DNA of 64,000 nucleotides from Winogradskyella sp046545555. GTDB taxonomy: Bacteria > Bacteroidota > Bacteroidia > Flavobacteriales > Flavobacteriaceae. Every line of letters begins with the position of its first letter. Position 1 is the first letter of the stretch. The stretch lies in the NCBI RefSeq assembly GCF_046545555.1, contig NZ_JBHZTH010000001.1, positions 1,302,001-1,366,000 on the forward strand. The letters are read 5' to 3'. The notes beneath the pieces were generated by a model. The model did not search any database. It was given only the letters and a program-made list of their open reading frames with translations, and had not been told where the DNA came from. Of the stretch, positions 45,481-53,616 are shown piece by piece. The translations under genes were made by a program, and so were the position numbers.

Positions 45481-46009
45481 CAAGCTGAACTTTTTTAGGT
45501 GGTTGCATTACCTCTCCACAGTTAGGGCAGCTACGCTTATCTTTGTCGCCATAGTAATTATCGAATATAACAGGCATATCAGTTTCTATATTTTCAACAG
45601 TGAAGTCTTCTTCATATAATTTTGTAGTACAGTTTTCACAAAACCATAATAATGCATCTTGTACTCCTTTATCTCTTGGGTATTCAATAACCAAACCAAC
45701 TGTATTAGCTCCACGTTGAGGTGAATGTGGTACTTTAGGAGGTAATAAAAAAATCTCACCCTCTCTAATATGAATGTCTTTAGGTGTGCCTTTGTCAATG
45801 ACCTTTAATATTATATCTCCTTCAACTTGGTAGAAAAATTCTGGTGTTTCGTTATAATGATAGTCTTTTCTACTATTAGGTCCACCAACGACCATAACAA
45901 TAAAATCACCATCTTTCCACACTACCTTATTGCCAACTGGTGGCTTTAGTAGATGACGGTTTTCTTCTATCCATGCTTTAAAATTTATAGGTGGGAATAA
46001 TTTACTCAT
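45473..46009 (-). CDS. nbaC: 3-hydroxyanthranilate 3,4-dioxygenase
   Basis: A 178-residue cupin dioxygenase that opens the ring of 3-hydroxyanthranilate. Catalytic iron ligands His 51, Glu 57 (YHYNETPEFF) and His 95 (VPHSPQRG), substrate Arg 47, and the bacterial-type C-terminal rubredoxin-like site with Cys 124/127 (FCENC) and 161/164 (CPNC). Numbering is within one residue of the Cupriavidus enzyme. Overlaps the ACMSD gene by eight bases, indicating coupled translation of consecutive enzymes. Confidence 0.96.
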   Translation of the reverse strand: MSKLFPPINFKAWIEENRHLLKPPVGNKVVWKDGDFIVMVVGGPNSRKDYHYNETPEFFYQVEGDIILKVIDKGTPKDIHIREGEIFLLPPKVPHSPQRGANTVGLVIEYPRDKGVQDALLWFCENCTTKLYEEDFTVENIETDMPVIFDNYYGDKDKRSCPNCGEVMQPPKKVQLDD

Positions 46010-46022
46010 TATGCTTCTATTT

Positions 46023-46096
46023 TGTCATTCCTGCGAAGGCAGGAATCTGTAGTTATTATTTTTTAAATTTGAATTCCAGCCTTTGCAGGAATGACA
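46023..46096. repeat. ATTCCTGCG palindromic repeat pair (family 1)
   Basis: Two inverted ~25-base units, each itself palindromic (core ATTCCTGCGAAGGCAGGAAT), separated by a short AT-rich centre and bounded by TGTC and GACA. It lies in the gap between the SDR and the dioxygenase genes. Resembles the widespread ATTCC(N)GGAAT repeats of many bacteria (for example dRS3 of Neisseria) by pattern only. The right unit has diverged (CCAGCCTTTGCAGGAAT). Confidence 0.85.
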
Positions 46097-46106
46097 AGAT
46101 CTAAAG

Positions 46107-46889
46107 TTACAAACTTTTTGTTCGTCCGCCATCAACCGGAAGGTTAATTCCGTTTATATAAGCAGCACGTTCACTTGCTAAAAATGTAATAGCATCTGCC
46201 AATTCTTCGGGCTTTGCAAAGCGTTTAGCAGGTACAGCATTCTTCATAGCATTTGATGCTTCGTCTACTGATTTACCTGTTTTTACTGATTTATTTTTAA
46301 TGATTTGCGTAAGTCGTTCTGTACCAGTGGCTCCAGGAAGTACATTGTTTACAGTAACACCAAATTCTCCTAGCTCATTAGCTAATGTTTTACTCCAATT
46401 TGCAACTGCACCACGAATGGTATTGCTCACGCCTAGTCCATCTAACGGCTGTTTTACTGAAGTAGAAATAACATTAATAATACGTCCATATGTTTGGTCT
46501 TTCATAAAAGGAACAACCGCCTGTACTAATACATGATTACATTTTAAATGTTGGGTAAAGGCGTTTTCAAATTCTTCAACTTTAGCAGAAAAAACAGGCC
46601 CACCTGCAGGTCCACCAGTGTTATTTATTAGAATATGAAAACCATGATGTGATTTAATATAAGATTCAACTTTTTCTTTTAATTCACTTGGATTTGAAAA
46701 ATCAGCTACAATATAACTGTGATTTCTGTGTTGAGGTAATTCTGCAAGCACCGCTTTAAGCTTTGCTTCATTTCTTGCAACTAAAGTAATTATTGTACCT
46801 TCTTCAGCTAAAGCTAAAGCTGTTGCTTTACCGATACCAGCAGTACTGCCACAAACTAAAGCATATTTATTATTTAATTCTAAATTCAT
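46107..46889 (-). CDS. SDR family protein with altered catalytic residues
   Basis: A 260-residue short-chain dehydrogenase/reductase fold. Cofactor motif CGSTAGIGKATALALAEEG and NNTGGPAGG are present, as is the catalytic Ser region (NVISTSVKQPL). Where YxxxK is expected the sequence is GVSNTIRGAVANW, so Tyr becomes Ser and Lys becomes Arg. The same substitution occurs in a known side branch of SDRs, so it may use a different mechanism or be non-catalytic. Start set at MNLELN, one base after the upstream gene's stop. Role in the pathway unknown. Confidence 0.85.
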   Translation of the reverse strand: MNLELNNKYALVCGSTAGIGKATALALAEEGTIITLVARNEAKLKAVLAELPQHRNHSYIVADFSNPSELKEKVESYIKSHHGFHILINNTGGPAGGPVFSAKVEEFENAFTQHLKCNHVLVQAVVPFMKDQTYGRIINVISTSVKQPLDGLGVSNTIRGAVANWSKTLANELGEFGVTVNNVLPGATGTERLTQIIKNKSVKTGKSVDEASNAMKNAVPAKRFAKPEELADAITFLASERAAYINGINLPVDGGRTKSL

Positions 46890-46890
46890 T

Positions 46891-47418
46891 TTACTTAGCG
46901 AGTTTAAAACTGTTAAGGATTTGGTCGCCAACCTGTATATACGTATCAAACTCTGCGGTTGTAGATGAAAACGTTAAAACATATGCAGTTCCGCTATATA
47001 ATAGAAATACCTGCTTGAATTTTAATATCATACCATTACCGAAATCCGCAGACCAGATAGCAGCTTTTGCTTCCCATCCATTAAGTTTAATAGTGTCGAC
47101 AGATATAACTTTTGCACTTGGAATTTGTGCCGTAATTTGATCTATTGAAATTTTAGAATATTCATCAAGAGATAATGTTTGTCCGTTTAAATTTTCTAGT
47201 GTTAGGTTTATGTTTTCTCTAAATTTATCCTCGTTTTGTGATTTTTCATCAGACAATAATAAAAATTGCATCGACGGTTGAGGTTTCTTTTCACTAGATA
47301 TCCAGTCTGTGGGATAGCTAATTGCATAGTTTTCTTTTTCTAAGGTTTCCCAATTTTCTTGTGCAAATAGAGATAAACTTATAAAAAGCAGCAGTAGGGT
47401 TGAGATTTTAGTTTTCAT
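46891..47418 (-). CDS. Secreted PsbP/DcrB-like protein (175 aa)
   Basis: Signal peptide (MKTKISTLLLLFISLSLFA) followed by an alpha/beta domain of the PsbP/DUF1795 type: NYAISYPTDWISSEK, NLTLENLNGQTLSLDEYSKISI, AKVISVDTIKLNGWEA and VFLLYSGTAYVLTFSS. Family members are periplasmic and of unclear function. Its place inside the operon, one base from the SDR start, implies coexpression with the catabolic enzymes, perhaps without a direct enzymatic part. Confidence 0.75.
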   Translation of the reverse strand: MKTKISTLLLLFISLSLFAQENWETLEKENYAISYPTDWISSEKKPQPSMQFLLLSDEKSQNEDKFRENINLTLENLNGQTLSLDEYSKISIDQITAQIPSAKVISVDTIKLNGWEAKAAIWSADFGNGMILKFKQVFLLYSGTAYVLTFSSTTAEFDTYIQVGDQILNSFKLAK

Positions 47419-47458
47419 AATATTTTTGTTTTGGGTTTATACTTGAGTTTAAAAGATA

Positions 47459-47473
47459 CTGAATCAAGTTCAG
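47459..47473. repeat. CTGAATCAAGTTCAG palindromic repeat
   Basis: CTGAA-TCAAG-TTCAG with flanking GATA and CATGACA. I recognise this as a short dispersed flavobacterial repeat type. It lies in the 70-base gap between the dehydrogenase and the PsbP-like gene. Confidence 0.5.
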
Positions 47474-47488
47474 CATGACAACTACTTG

Positions 47489-48928
47489 TTAATATTTTAT
47501 ACAGATATTTTTTGCCTCAGTAAAAAAGCGTAATGCTTCAAAACCACCTTCACGACCAACCCCTGAAGCTTTTACACCACCAAATGGTGTTCTTAAATCG
47601 CGCATCATCCAAGTATTTACCCAAACAATACCTGCTTGTAGTTGATTGCTTAGTCTCATGGTACGTTTTAAGTTGTTAGTCCAAAGGGTTGCTGATAAAC
47701 CGTATTTTACTTTGTTTGCCATTTCAAGCACTTCGTCTTCATTATTAAATGGCATTATAGTAACCACTGGTCCAAAAATTTCTTCTTGGTTAACTCTGCA
47801 TTCATCGTTAGGTACTTCGATGACTGTAGGCTCTAAATAATAACCATTTTCATAGCCCTTAATTTTAACTTCATTTCCGCCACATAGCACAGTGCCGTTT
47901 TCTTCTTTGGCTATTGTAATATAGTCTTTTACTTTTTCAAGATGTGGTTTTGAAACTAGTGCTCCTATATTAGTTTCTTTTTCTGAAGGATGACCAACTT
48001 TTAGTGTTCTTACTTTGGCTACAAAATCTGTTTTAAATTTCTCATAGATTGAAGCTTCTACAAAAATACGGCTTCCGCATAAGCAAATCTGTCCTTGATT
48101 TGCAAATGACGAACGCACTGTTGTATTTAGCATATCCTCGTAATCACAGTCTGCAAAAATGATGTTTGGATTTTTTCCGCCTAATTCTAAGGATAGTTTT
48201 TTAAATAATGGCGCAGCGACTTTTGCAATATGTGCTCCGGTTGCTGTACCACCTGTAAAGGAAATCGCTTTAATGTCTGGATGTTCTACTATGGCTTGCC
48301 CTGTTGTTGTGCCTAAGCCATGGACAATATTTAAAACACCTTTTGGCAGACCTGCTTCAATACATAGTTCTCCCAAAAGGAAAGCGGTCATTGGTGTAAC
48401 TTCGCTTGGTTTTGCAACAACACAATTACCTGCGGCCAATGCAGGTGCAATTTTCCAAGTAAAGAGATAGAGTGGAAGGTTCCAGGGACTAATACAACCC
48501 ACAACTCCTATAGGCTGACGCAACGTATAATTAATTGCATTTTGTCCAACGGATTCATGGCTTTCACTCGCAAATTGAGTAATTGCATTACCAAAGAATC
48601 TAAAGTTACTCGCGGCTCTAGGTATATCAATCGCTTTAGCTAAGGAAATAGGTTTGCCATTATCTAAGCTTTCAGCCTCTGCAAACTGTTGTAAGTTGGC
48701 TTCTAATAATTCTGAAATTTTAATGAGAATGCGACTGCGTTCTTCTAATGTGGTTTGTGACCACAGCCTAAAGGCAGATTTAGCAGATTTGTATGCTTCT
48801 TCTACATCTGTTTTAGATGAGTTTGGTATTTGGCTATAAACGTTACCACTTGCCGGATTGTAGTTGTCAATCCAATTATTTTCAATGGGATTTACAAATT
48901 TGCCGTTTATGTAGTTTTGGATATTCAT
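47489..48928 (-). CDS. nbaE: 2-aminomuconate-6-semialdehyde dehydrogenase (aldehyde dehydrogenase)
   Basis: A 479-residue NAD-dependent ALDH. Asn 150 (SPWNLPLYLF), Glu 248 (LELGGKNPNI) and catalytic Cys 282 in NQGQICLCGSRIFV are in place. The GQxCLC context is typical of semialdehyde dehydrogenases of aromatic meta-cleavage and kynurenine pathways. It oxidises the product of ACMSD to 2-aminomuconate, the substrate of the RidA-type deaminase at the other end of the DUF6090 array. The assignment rests mainly on operon context plus motif. Confidence 0.9.
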   Translation of the reverse strand: MNIQNYINGKFVNPIENNWIDNYNPASGNVYSQIPNSSKTDVEEAYKSAKSAFRLWSQTTLEERSRILIKISELLEANLQQFAEAESLDNGKPISLAKAIDIPRAASNFRFFGNAITQFASESHESVGQNAINYTLRQPIGVVGCISPWNLPLYLFTWKIAPALAAGNCVVAKPSEVTPMTAFLLGELCIEAGLPKGVLNIVHGLGTTTGQAIVEHPDIKAISFTGGTATGAHIAKVAAPLFKKLSLELGGKNPNIIFADCDYEDMLNTTVRSSFANQGQICLCGSRIFVEASIYEKFKTDFVAKVRTLKVGHPSEKETNIGALVSKPHLEKVKDYITIAKEENGTVLCGGNEVKIKGYENGYYLEPTVIEVPNDECRVNQEEIFGPVVTIMPFNNEDEVLEMANKVKYGLSATLWTNNLKRTMRLSNQLQAGIVWVNTWMMRDLRTPFGGVKASGVGREGGFEALRFFTEAKNICIKY

Positions 48929-48950
48929 TAAATAGGTCTAAATCTAAGAT

Positions 48951-49691
48951 TTATTTATTCGTTTCTGCTAAAATAGCGTCTAAAATGGTTCCGAGTCGTT
49001 TTAAACTCCTTTCAGCTGCAGCTACTCTATAAAGATAATCGTCAGTAATGTTTTCAAACTCAACATCATTAAAAATCGCATACTTATCTATTTTAAGAGT
49101 TGTGTTTTCTTTCCAATTTAAGGCTCCGTATTTGTCTATATCTTTTAATGCATAATGTTTTGATAAGTATGGTATCAATTCATTATCAATTTTTAGTTCA
49201 GCTCGCTCAATAGCTACTTTTACGTCTTTGAGTTGGCTTTGCCAATTATAAAGTAATGTTTTAAGTTTTTTATTTCTTAACAATTTTAGTCTACCAGATT
49301 GTATAAGGTCATTGATGGTATTTTCGCTTGGTCGATATTCACCAGGTTCTAAGACTATAAATAAAAGACTATCTACATTTTGTTTTTTTAAGAGTTCCTC
49401 AGGTTTTCCCATAAGACGCATTATGGCATATCCTGTTTGTTTTGCATTTTCTGTTTCGATTATATTTTCATCAAACATTTTTTTGTTTTCAGAAAACTCA
49501 TCATACAAGTTCTGTAGTATAGAACTTTCTTCTAAGCTTTCTTTTCTGTTTTCATTCCATGTGTTAATCTGCAAAGCAATAAGAATTCCAATCACAACAA
49601 GTATGATTTCGCCAATAGCGTATTTGAAGTAACGACCTGTTTTTCCTGTTTCCATTAATTTAAATCTTATTCGTCTAAAAAACTTAATCAT
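48951..49691 (-). CDS. DUF6090 family protein, array copy 13
   Basis: 246 residues, last of the array in transcription order, 22 bases before the dehydrogenase gene. Constant N-terminus MIKFFRRIRFKLMETGKTGR and helix AIGEIILVVIGILIALQINT. The family core is well kept (INDLIQSGRLKLLRNKKLK at ~105-123). The remainder is charged and helical, probably coiled coil. The N-terminal 60 residues are almost the same as copy 12, so these two are recent duplicates at the 5' end while their bodies differ. Confidence 0.88.
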   Translation of the reverse strand: MIKFFRRIRFKLMETGKTGRYFKYAIGEIILVVIGILIALQINTWNENRKESLEESSILQNLYDEFSENKKMFDENIIETENAKQTGYAIMRLMGKPEELLKKQNVDSLLFIVLEPGEYRPSENTINDLIQSGRLKLLRNKKLKTLLYNWQSQLKDVKVAIERAELKIDNELIPYLSKHYALKDIDKYGALNWKENTTLKIDKYAIFNDVEFENITDDYLYRVAAAERSLKRLGTILDAILAETNK

Positions 49692-49802
49692 ATTTTTAGT
49701 TTTAATTCTTTCCGCGAGCGGCTATCTTCACCAAAGGTCTACTAGACCTTTGATTTTGTTTTACAAAATTGTATTGCGATAATCTAAAAAATTTAATCAT
49801 AG
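49692..49802. repeat. Array spacer repeat, copy A
   Basis: A 111-base spacer related to 50544-50654 and 57254-57354. It contains the perfect palindrome AAAGGTCTA-G-TAGACCTTT (minus strand) and, at its gene-distal edge, an extra copy of the DUF6090 start ATGATTAAATTTTTT. No such unit is seen outside the array. Confidence 0.8.
49702..49800 (-). CDS. Short reading frame beginning MIKFFR in spacer A (32 codons)
   Basis: Starts two bases after the stop of copy 12 and ends 10 bases before copy 13. It begins MIKFFRLSQYNFVKQNQ, which parallels MIKFFRKIRYNLME of full genes, then diverges into repeat-encoded sequence ending AARGKN. It could be the stub of a lost DUF6090 gene, a translational relay, or not translated. 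Confidence 0.35.
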   Translation of the reverse strand: MIKFFRLSQYNFVKQNQRSSRPLVKIAARGKN

Positions 49803-50543
49803 TCATTCAGCAGAAGTTTCTTTGAGTATTTGATGGATTAATTGTTTAGATATCACAAACTGCGCTTTCGCCTCGTGTAGCACAAATAATTTATCGTCGA
49901 TATGGTTTTCAAAAATTGGGTTCTGTAAAAGAACTAGATTGTTAATTGGTAATTTAGATGGCTTATAATTAAAAGTTTTTGCTGTTGCGTCTATATTTCT
50001 TAGCGATCCATTGGCTTTTAAAAATTTTATAAGATCCTTACTTGTATTCTCCATTTGTTCTTCTGTCTCTTTCATTTGATTAAAAAAACGTGTCCATTGG
50101 AATAATAATTTTTTTAGTTTACTACTTTTTAATTTCGATAACCCACCAGAGCTTTTAAGGTCATTTAAAACAAACTCGCTTGGTTTCCAAGTAGGGCTCG
50201 TTAAAATGCTACCTATTATACTATCTAAACTTTTAATATTATCAGTACTGTTTTCTTCCTTAAACATTGAAAAAAGAAGTTCCATCTTATTCATCACTTT
50301 CAATAGATCTAGATTTATTGAGTCTAAATCTTTTAAATTATCTTGAAACTCTTCATTAAGATTGGCGAGCGTTATTTGTTCTTGTATACCTTCTAATCGT
50401 GTTTCGTTCCAATTATTAATTTGTAGTGCGATTAGAATACCAATAACGACGAGGATAATTTCTCCAATGGCGTATTTGAAGTACTTGCCTGTTTTTCCTG
50501 TTTCCATTAATTTAAATCTTATTCGTCTAAAAAACTTAACCAT
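49803..50543 (-). CDS. DUF6090 family protein, array copy 12
   Basis: 246 residues. Begins MVKFFRRIRFKLMETGKTGK (Val instead of Ile at position 2, the only such copy). Core motif LNDLKSSGGLSKLKSSKLK near 110-128. Two long helical stretches with heptad-like Leu/Ile spacing (residues ~55-95 and ~125-160). Upstream it has the longest spacer in the array, 62 bases between the end of the short frame and its start, because a CCCGATA palindrome has been added there. Confidence 0.88.
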   Translation of the reverse strand: MVKFFRRIRFKLMETGKTGKYFKYAIGEIILVVIGILIALQINNWNETRLEGIQEQITLANLNEEFQDNLKDLDSINLDLLKVMNKMELLFSMFKEENSTDNIKSLDSIIGSILTSPTWKPSEFVLNDLKSSGGLSKLKSSKLKKLLFQWTRFFNQMKETEEQMENTSKDLIKFLKANGSLRNIDATAKTFNYKPSKLPINNLVLLQNPIFENHIDDKLFVLHEAKAQFVISKQLIHQILKETSAE

Positions 50544-50654
50544 ATTTTTAGTTTCTATTTTTTTCGTCCCGATAGTTATCGGGAGCTATCTTCACCAAAG
50601 GTCTACTACACCTTTGATTTTTTTACAAAATTGTGTTGCGATAATCTAAAGAAT
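50544..50654. repeat. Array spacer repeat, copy B, with an added CCCGATA palindrome
   Basis: Homologous to spacers A and C, but the AAAGGTCTAGTAGACCTTT palindrome carries one change (GTGTAG) and the sequence after GATAGC is replaced by CCCGATA-AC-TATCGGG (50577-50592 region), a second palindrome type known to me as a dispersed flavobacterial repeat. This looks like one repeat inserted into another. Confidence 0.75.
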
Positions 50655-50662
50655 TTAATCAT
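50606..50662 (-). CDS. Short reading frame beginning MIKFFR in spacer B (18 codons, truncated)
   Basis: Overlaps the stop of copy 11 by eight bases (ATGATTAA). It reads MIKFFRLSQHNFVKKSKV and stops early because four bases present in spacers A and C (the C AAA region) are altered. This loss of frame argues that the peptide itself is not under strong selection in this copy. Confidence 0.25.
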   Translation of the reverse strand: MIKFFRLSQHNFVKKSKV

Positions 50663-51395
50663 TTAGATAAGTTTCTATATCTTTTTTTAATTGAATAGCT
50701 TCACCCTTAATATCATTTAAGCTATTACGATATGCTTCATTGAGTGATAAAAAAATTCTTAAAGATTGAATATATTCTTTATTAACCTTTAGCGTTTCAT
50801 AATTATTAGGACGTAATACCTTTTGCCCTTCATTTAAAGTTAAAAGCGTAAAATCTTTTCTTATAAAACCTAACATATATTCATGAAAGTCTTGTTTTAA
50901 TTCGCTAAATGCACCTTCTGTATCAGTAATTGAAGCACTATAAAACTGACCTATTGCCGAACGAATTTTTGAATCCTCTACCAAGTCCATACCAATTGAT
51001 GAAAGCGAATTATAGCCACTTGTTTTAAAATAAGGTTCGTCATATGAGTTTGTCGAATGAAAGTGACTTGCTAAAGAGTCATGGTATTTCTGATCTGTTT
51101 GTAAGACCTTAATTAAGATTTTGAGGGAGTTAATATTTTTGGCTAAATTATTGTTCTGTGTATTAACAACCTCATCTAAATCGTTTAGACTATATTCTAA
51201 ATCGGATACGATTTCGAGAAGTGCTTCTCGTTCTTTTTCTTTAGCTTTTTTTCCTTCGTTCCAGTTATTAATTTGTAGTGCAATGAGAATACCAATAACT
51301 ACAAGGATAATTTCGCCAATGGCGTATTTGAAGTACTTGGATGTTTTGTTTTCCATAAGTAATGATTTACGAATATGTCTGAAGAATTTAATCAT
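50655..51395 (-). CDS. DUF6090 family protein, array copy 11
   Basis: 246 residues, MIKFFRHIRKSLLMENKTSK start with the same helix. The core motif is weaker (TSGYNSLSSIGMDLVEDSKIR). The C-terminus ends in a helical AYRNSLNDIKGEAIQLKKDI similar in style to copies 3 and 5. Its ATG overlaps by four bases (ATGA) the end of the repeat-encoded short frame upstream. Confidence 0.88.
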   Translation of the reverse strand: MIKFFRHIRKSLLMENKTSKYFKYAIGEIILVVIGILIALQINNWNEGKKAKEKEREALLEIVSDLEYSLNDLDEVVNTQNNNLAKNINSLKILIKVLQTDQKYHDSLASHFHSTNSYDEPYFKTSGYNSLSSIGMDLVEDSKIRSAIGQFYSASITDTEGAFSELKQDFHEYMLGFIRKDFTLLTLNEGQKVLRPNNYETLKVNKEYIQSLRIFLSLNEAYRNSLNDIKGEAIQLKKDIETYLND

Positions 51396-51490
51396 AGGCT
51401 GTTATTCCTGCGAAAGCAGGAATCCATTTTTTGGTTTTTGGTTTGTTGTAGATTCCTGCCTACGCAGGAATGACAAAAAAATTTAATCAT
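51392..51490 (-). CDS. Short reading frame MIKFFCHSCVGRN across a family 1 repeat (32 codons)
   Basis: Begins in the eight-base overlap with the stop of copy 10, runs through the ATTCCTGCG repeat without a stop and terminates in TGA overlapping the ATG of copy 11. The same length (32 codons) and the same junctions as the frame at 58914-59012. It may keep ribosomes moving from one gene to the next. Confidence 0.35.
   Translation of the reverse strand: MIKFFCHSCVGRNLQQTKNQKMDSCFRRNNSL
51400..51475. repeat. ATTCCTGCG palindromic repeat pair (family 1) in the array
   Basis: Full-length pair of inverted palindromic units. Both sides are flanked directly by the DUF6090 start sequence (AATTTAATCAT on the plus strand), so the element sits between two copies of the same gene start. 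Confidence 0.85.
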
Positions 51491-52217
51491 TAGTTTTAGG
51501 TTTTGATAGCTCAATAATGTTGTCTAAAGTTTCTTGTACTTTTTGCAGTTCGCCACCAGACACTAATATCTGATCAACTAAATCGTAATTATTTTTCACT
51601 AAATATTCAAACTCCAAAGTTTGTAATGCGTCAAAATTATTCCGCTCATCTTTAAAATTGTAATTCCAATCAAAATGTTTAGACATATATGCATCATATT
51701 GATTTATTATATAATCTCTTGATCGTAATTCTTCCTCTTGATAATCTGTAATTAGATCATTCCAAGAAATCAATAAATCTCGTAAGGTGTCATTTTTAAT
51801 GATATCGAAAGATGAGCTACTGGTCAAGGCTTTAATACTTGTTTGCGAAGGATTAAAAGTAGCGCCTGCATACGACCAAAAAAGTTGAAAACTTAAAGAA
51901 TCTAAAACCGCAGGTTTAGGTTTTGTTTTTATGGGGAATAACTTTATAATTTTTGCACTATTATTATGTGAAGTTCTATGTTGAGATACAACAGAATCTA
52001 ACTGTATTCGATTTTGTTTAAACTCTTTATGAATGTTTGCTAAAATCGCAGTTTCTTTATTTGCGTTTATTCTATTTTCATTCCAATTGTTAATCTGCAA
52101 TGCAATAAGAATCCCAATAACGACAAGAATAATTTCACCAATGGCGTATTTTAGGTATTTGCCTGTTTTTTCAGTTTCCATGAGGTTGTATCTTATTTTT
52201 CTGAAAAATTTAATCAT
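51483..52217 (-). CDS. DUF6090 family protein, array copy 10
   Basis: 244 residues, MIKFFRKIRYNLMETEKTGK start. The core is modified to SIKALTSSSSFDIIKNDTLR. An RDYIINQYDAYMSKHFDWNY stretch follows. Its start abuts the stop of copy 9 with no gap; its own stop lies within ATGATTAA, the start of the next short frame. Confidence 0.88.
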   Translation of the reverse strand: MIKFFRKIRYNLMETEKTGKYLKYAIGEIILVVIGILIALQINNWNENRINANKETAILANIHKEFKQNRIQLDSVVSQHRTSHNNSAKIIKLFPIKTKPKPAVLDSLSFQLFWSYAGATFNPSQTSIKALTSSSSFDIIKNDTLRDLLISWNDLITDYQEEELRSRDYIINQYDAYMSKHFDWNYNFKDERNNFDALQTLEFEYLVKNNYDLVDQILVSGGELQKVQETLDNIIELSKPKTND

Positions 52218-52985
52218 TTAGTTCAGCTTTTCTATTTCTTGTTCTAATAACTTCATAGTTTTACTATTAAATTTTTTATACTCAATATTTCTATTTAGTT
52301 CAGTATTAAGTAAAAACATTTTATTATCAATCATACTCTCAAATTTTCTGTCTTTTAAAATGATTCTGTTATCTGAGTAATCGAGTTCACTTTTACCTAT
52401 TCTATCTTTAATTGGTGCAAATCTATAATCGACTTGTCTTAATGAAATATTATCATAGAAATAGGGTATGAGATTGTTTGTACTATCTTCATCTTCACGT
52501 TTTTCGGCCATTTTTATTACTGCGTAAATACTTGGGATTTGATATAAGAAATCTCGTAGACTATCTGAAGCTATTAAAGAAATAGCACCAGAACTTAATG
52601 CCTCATCAAGTGTAGAAGATTTATAGTTTAAAGTAGGGGACGCTAAAACAGAATAAATTAAGGTGTCGATTGTTTTTTCATTTGTATTAGTAAAGTCATT
52701 ACCCATAAATTGAAGCAGTCTTTCTGAATCTGTAATTAATGATTCGATACGTTTTATATTCTCATTTAGAGCTTCTTGGTTTTTATGGCTTTCAACAAGC
52801 AGTCTATTCATTAGGTTTTCTGAGGCTCTGCTTTCATTACGTTTTGTGTTCCAATTATTAACTTGTAATGCAATGAGAATTCCAATAACGACAAGAATAA
52901 TTTCGCCAATGGCGTATTTGAAGTATTTGGTTGTTTTTCCTGTTTCCATGAGGTTGTATCGTATTTTTCGAAAGAATTTAATCAT
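52218..52985 (-). CDS. DUF6090 family protein, array copy 9
   Basis: 255 residues, MIKFFRKIRYNLMETGKTTK start. Clear core TLDEALSSGAISLIASDSLR around 110-130. The helix is followed by QVNNWNTKRNESRASE, with Val replacing the usual Ile. Its start overlaps the stop of copy 8 by eight bases (52978-52985, ATGATTAA). Confidence 0.88.
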   Translation of the reverse strand: MIKFFRKIRYNLMETGKTTKYFKYAIGEIILVVIGILIALQVNNWNTKRNESRASENLMNRLLVESHKNQEALNENIKRIESLITDSERLLQFMGNDFTNTNEKTIDTLIYSVLASPTLNYKSSTLDEALSSGAISLIASDSLRDFLYQIPSIYAVIKMAEKREDEDSTNNLIPYFYDNISLRQVDYRFAPIKDRIGKSELDYSDNRIILKDRKFESMIDNKMFLLNTELNRNIEYKKFNSKTMKLLEQEIEKLN

Positions 52986-53616
52986 TGATTACAGGATATA
53001 AAGAATCGATTTGCTTTAAGTTATAATCAAACATTTCTGTGAGTTCTTTTTCGAACCAATAGAGATCGTTCATAGACATTTGTATAGATCGCATTACTTT
53101 TCCAAAACTTTTAAAGTCGGTTAAATCTGAACCAAAGAAAATTTGTGTAGACTGAGATGAATATTCATTATAACTGTCTTGATAGGTATAGAGGCTATTT
53201 AAAGCTTTCAATAATTCGGGTTTAAATTCTTTACCAATCCCAGATTGTATACTGGTTTGAAAAGCTGCATTTTGTAATCTTGGTGTTTGCATACCTTTCC
53301 AAAATTTTAATTTTCCTTCAATTTCCTTTTCAGACTTAGGCATACTCATTTTAAATATTGAGTCTTTTACTGAGATATGATAGTCTTTTACACGCTCAAT
53401 TTTATTCTTGTTCGAATCGATTTCGTCTTTTAGCATATTAATAGTGTTAGTGACGGTTTCGTTTACTTTCTTTTCTTCATTTCTATTTTGAAGATAAAGT
53501 GCCAGCATAATACCTACAACAATTAATGCAATTTCGCCAATAGCGTAAAGTATATAGCTTAAAAAGCTTTTTTTCTTAAACATGTCTTTTCTTATTTTTC
53601 TGAATATGTTAATCAT
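52978..53616 (-). CDS. DUF6090-related protein, array copy 8 (short, divergent)
   Basis: 212 residues, shortest and most divergent copy. It begins MINIFRKIRKDMFKKKSFLS and has helix AIGEIALIVVGIMLALYLQN, so the shared layout is kept but with Asn at position 3 and Leu-Tyr in the helix end. The core is replaced by AAFQTSIQSGIGKEFKPELL. It overlaps its neighbours on both sides by eight bases. Probably an older lineage of the family, not a degraded copy, since the frame is intact. Confidence 0.8.
   Translation of the reverse strand: MINIFRKIRKDMFKKKSFLSYILYAIGEIALIVVGIMLALYLQNRNEEKKVNETVTNTINMLKDEIDSNKNKIERVKDYHISVKDSIFKMSMPKSEKEIEGKLKFWKGMQTPRLQNAAFQTSIQSGIGKEFKPELLKALNSLYTYQDSYNEYSSQSTQIFFGSDLTDFKSFGKVMRSIQMSMNDLYWFEKELTEMFDYNLKQIDSLYPVIND

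Noticed and set aside
48159..48470. A 103-codon plus-strand open frame
   Set aside because: Antisense to the catalytic core of the aldehyde dehydrogenase; no independent evidence.
49692..49802. Spacer repeats as remnants of an insertion sequence
   Set aside because: There is no transposase fragment or terminal inverted repeat; the homologous segment is only ~110 bases and always joined to a DUF6090 start.
52978..53616. Array copy 8 as a degraded pseudogene
   Set aside because: It is shorter and divergent, but the frame is intact, the N-terminal module and helix are kept, and both junctions show the regular eight-base overlap.
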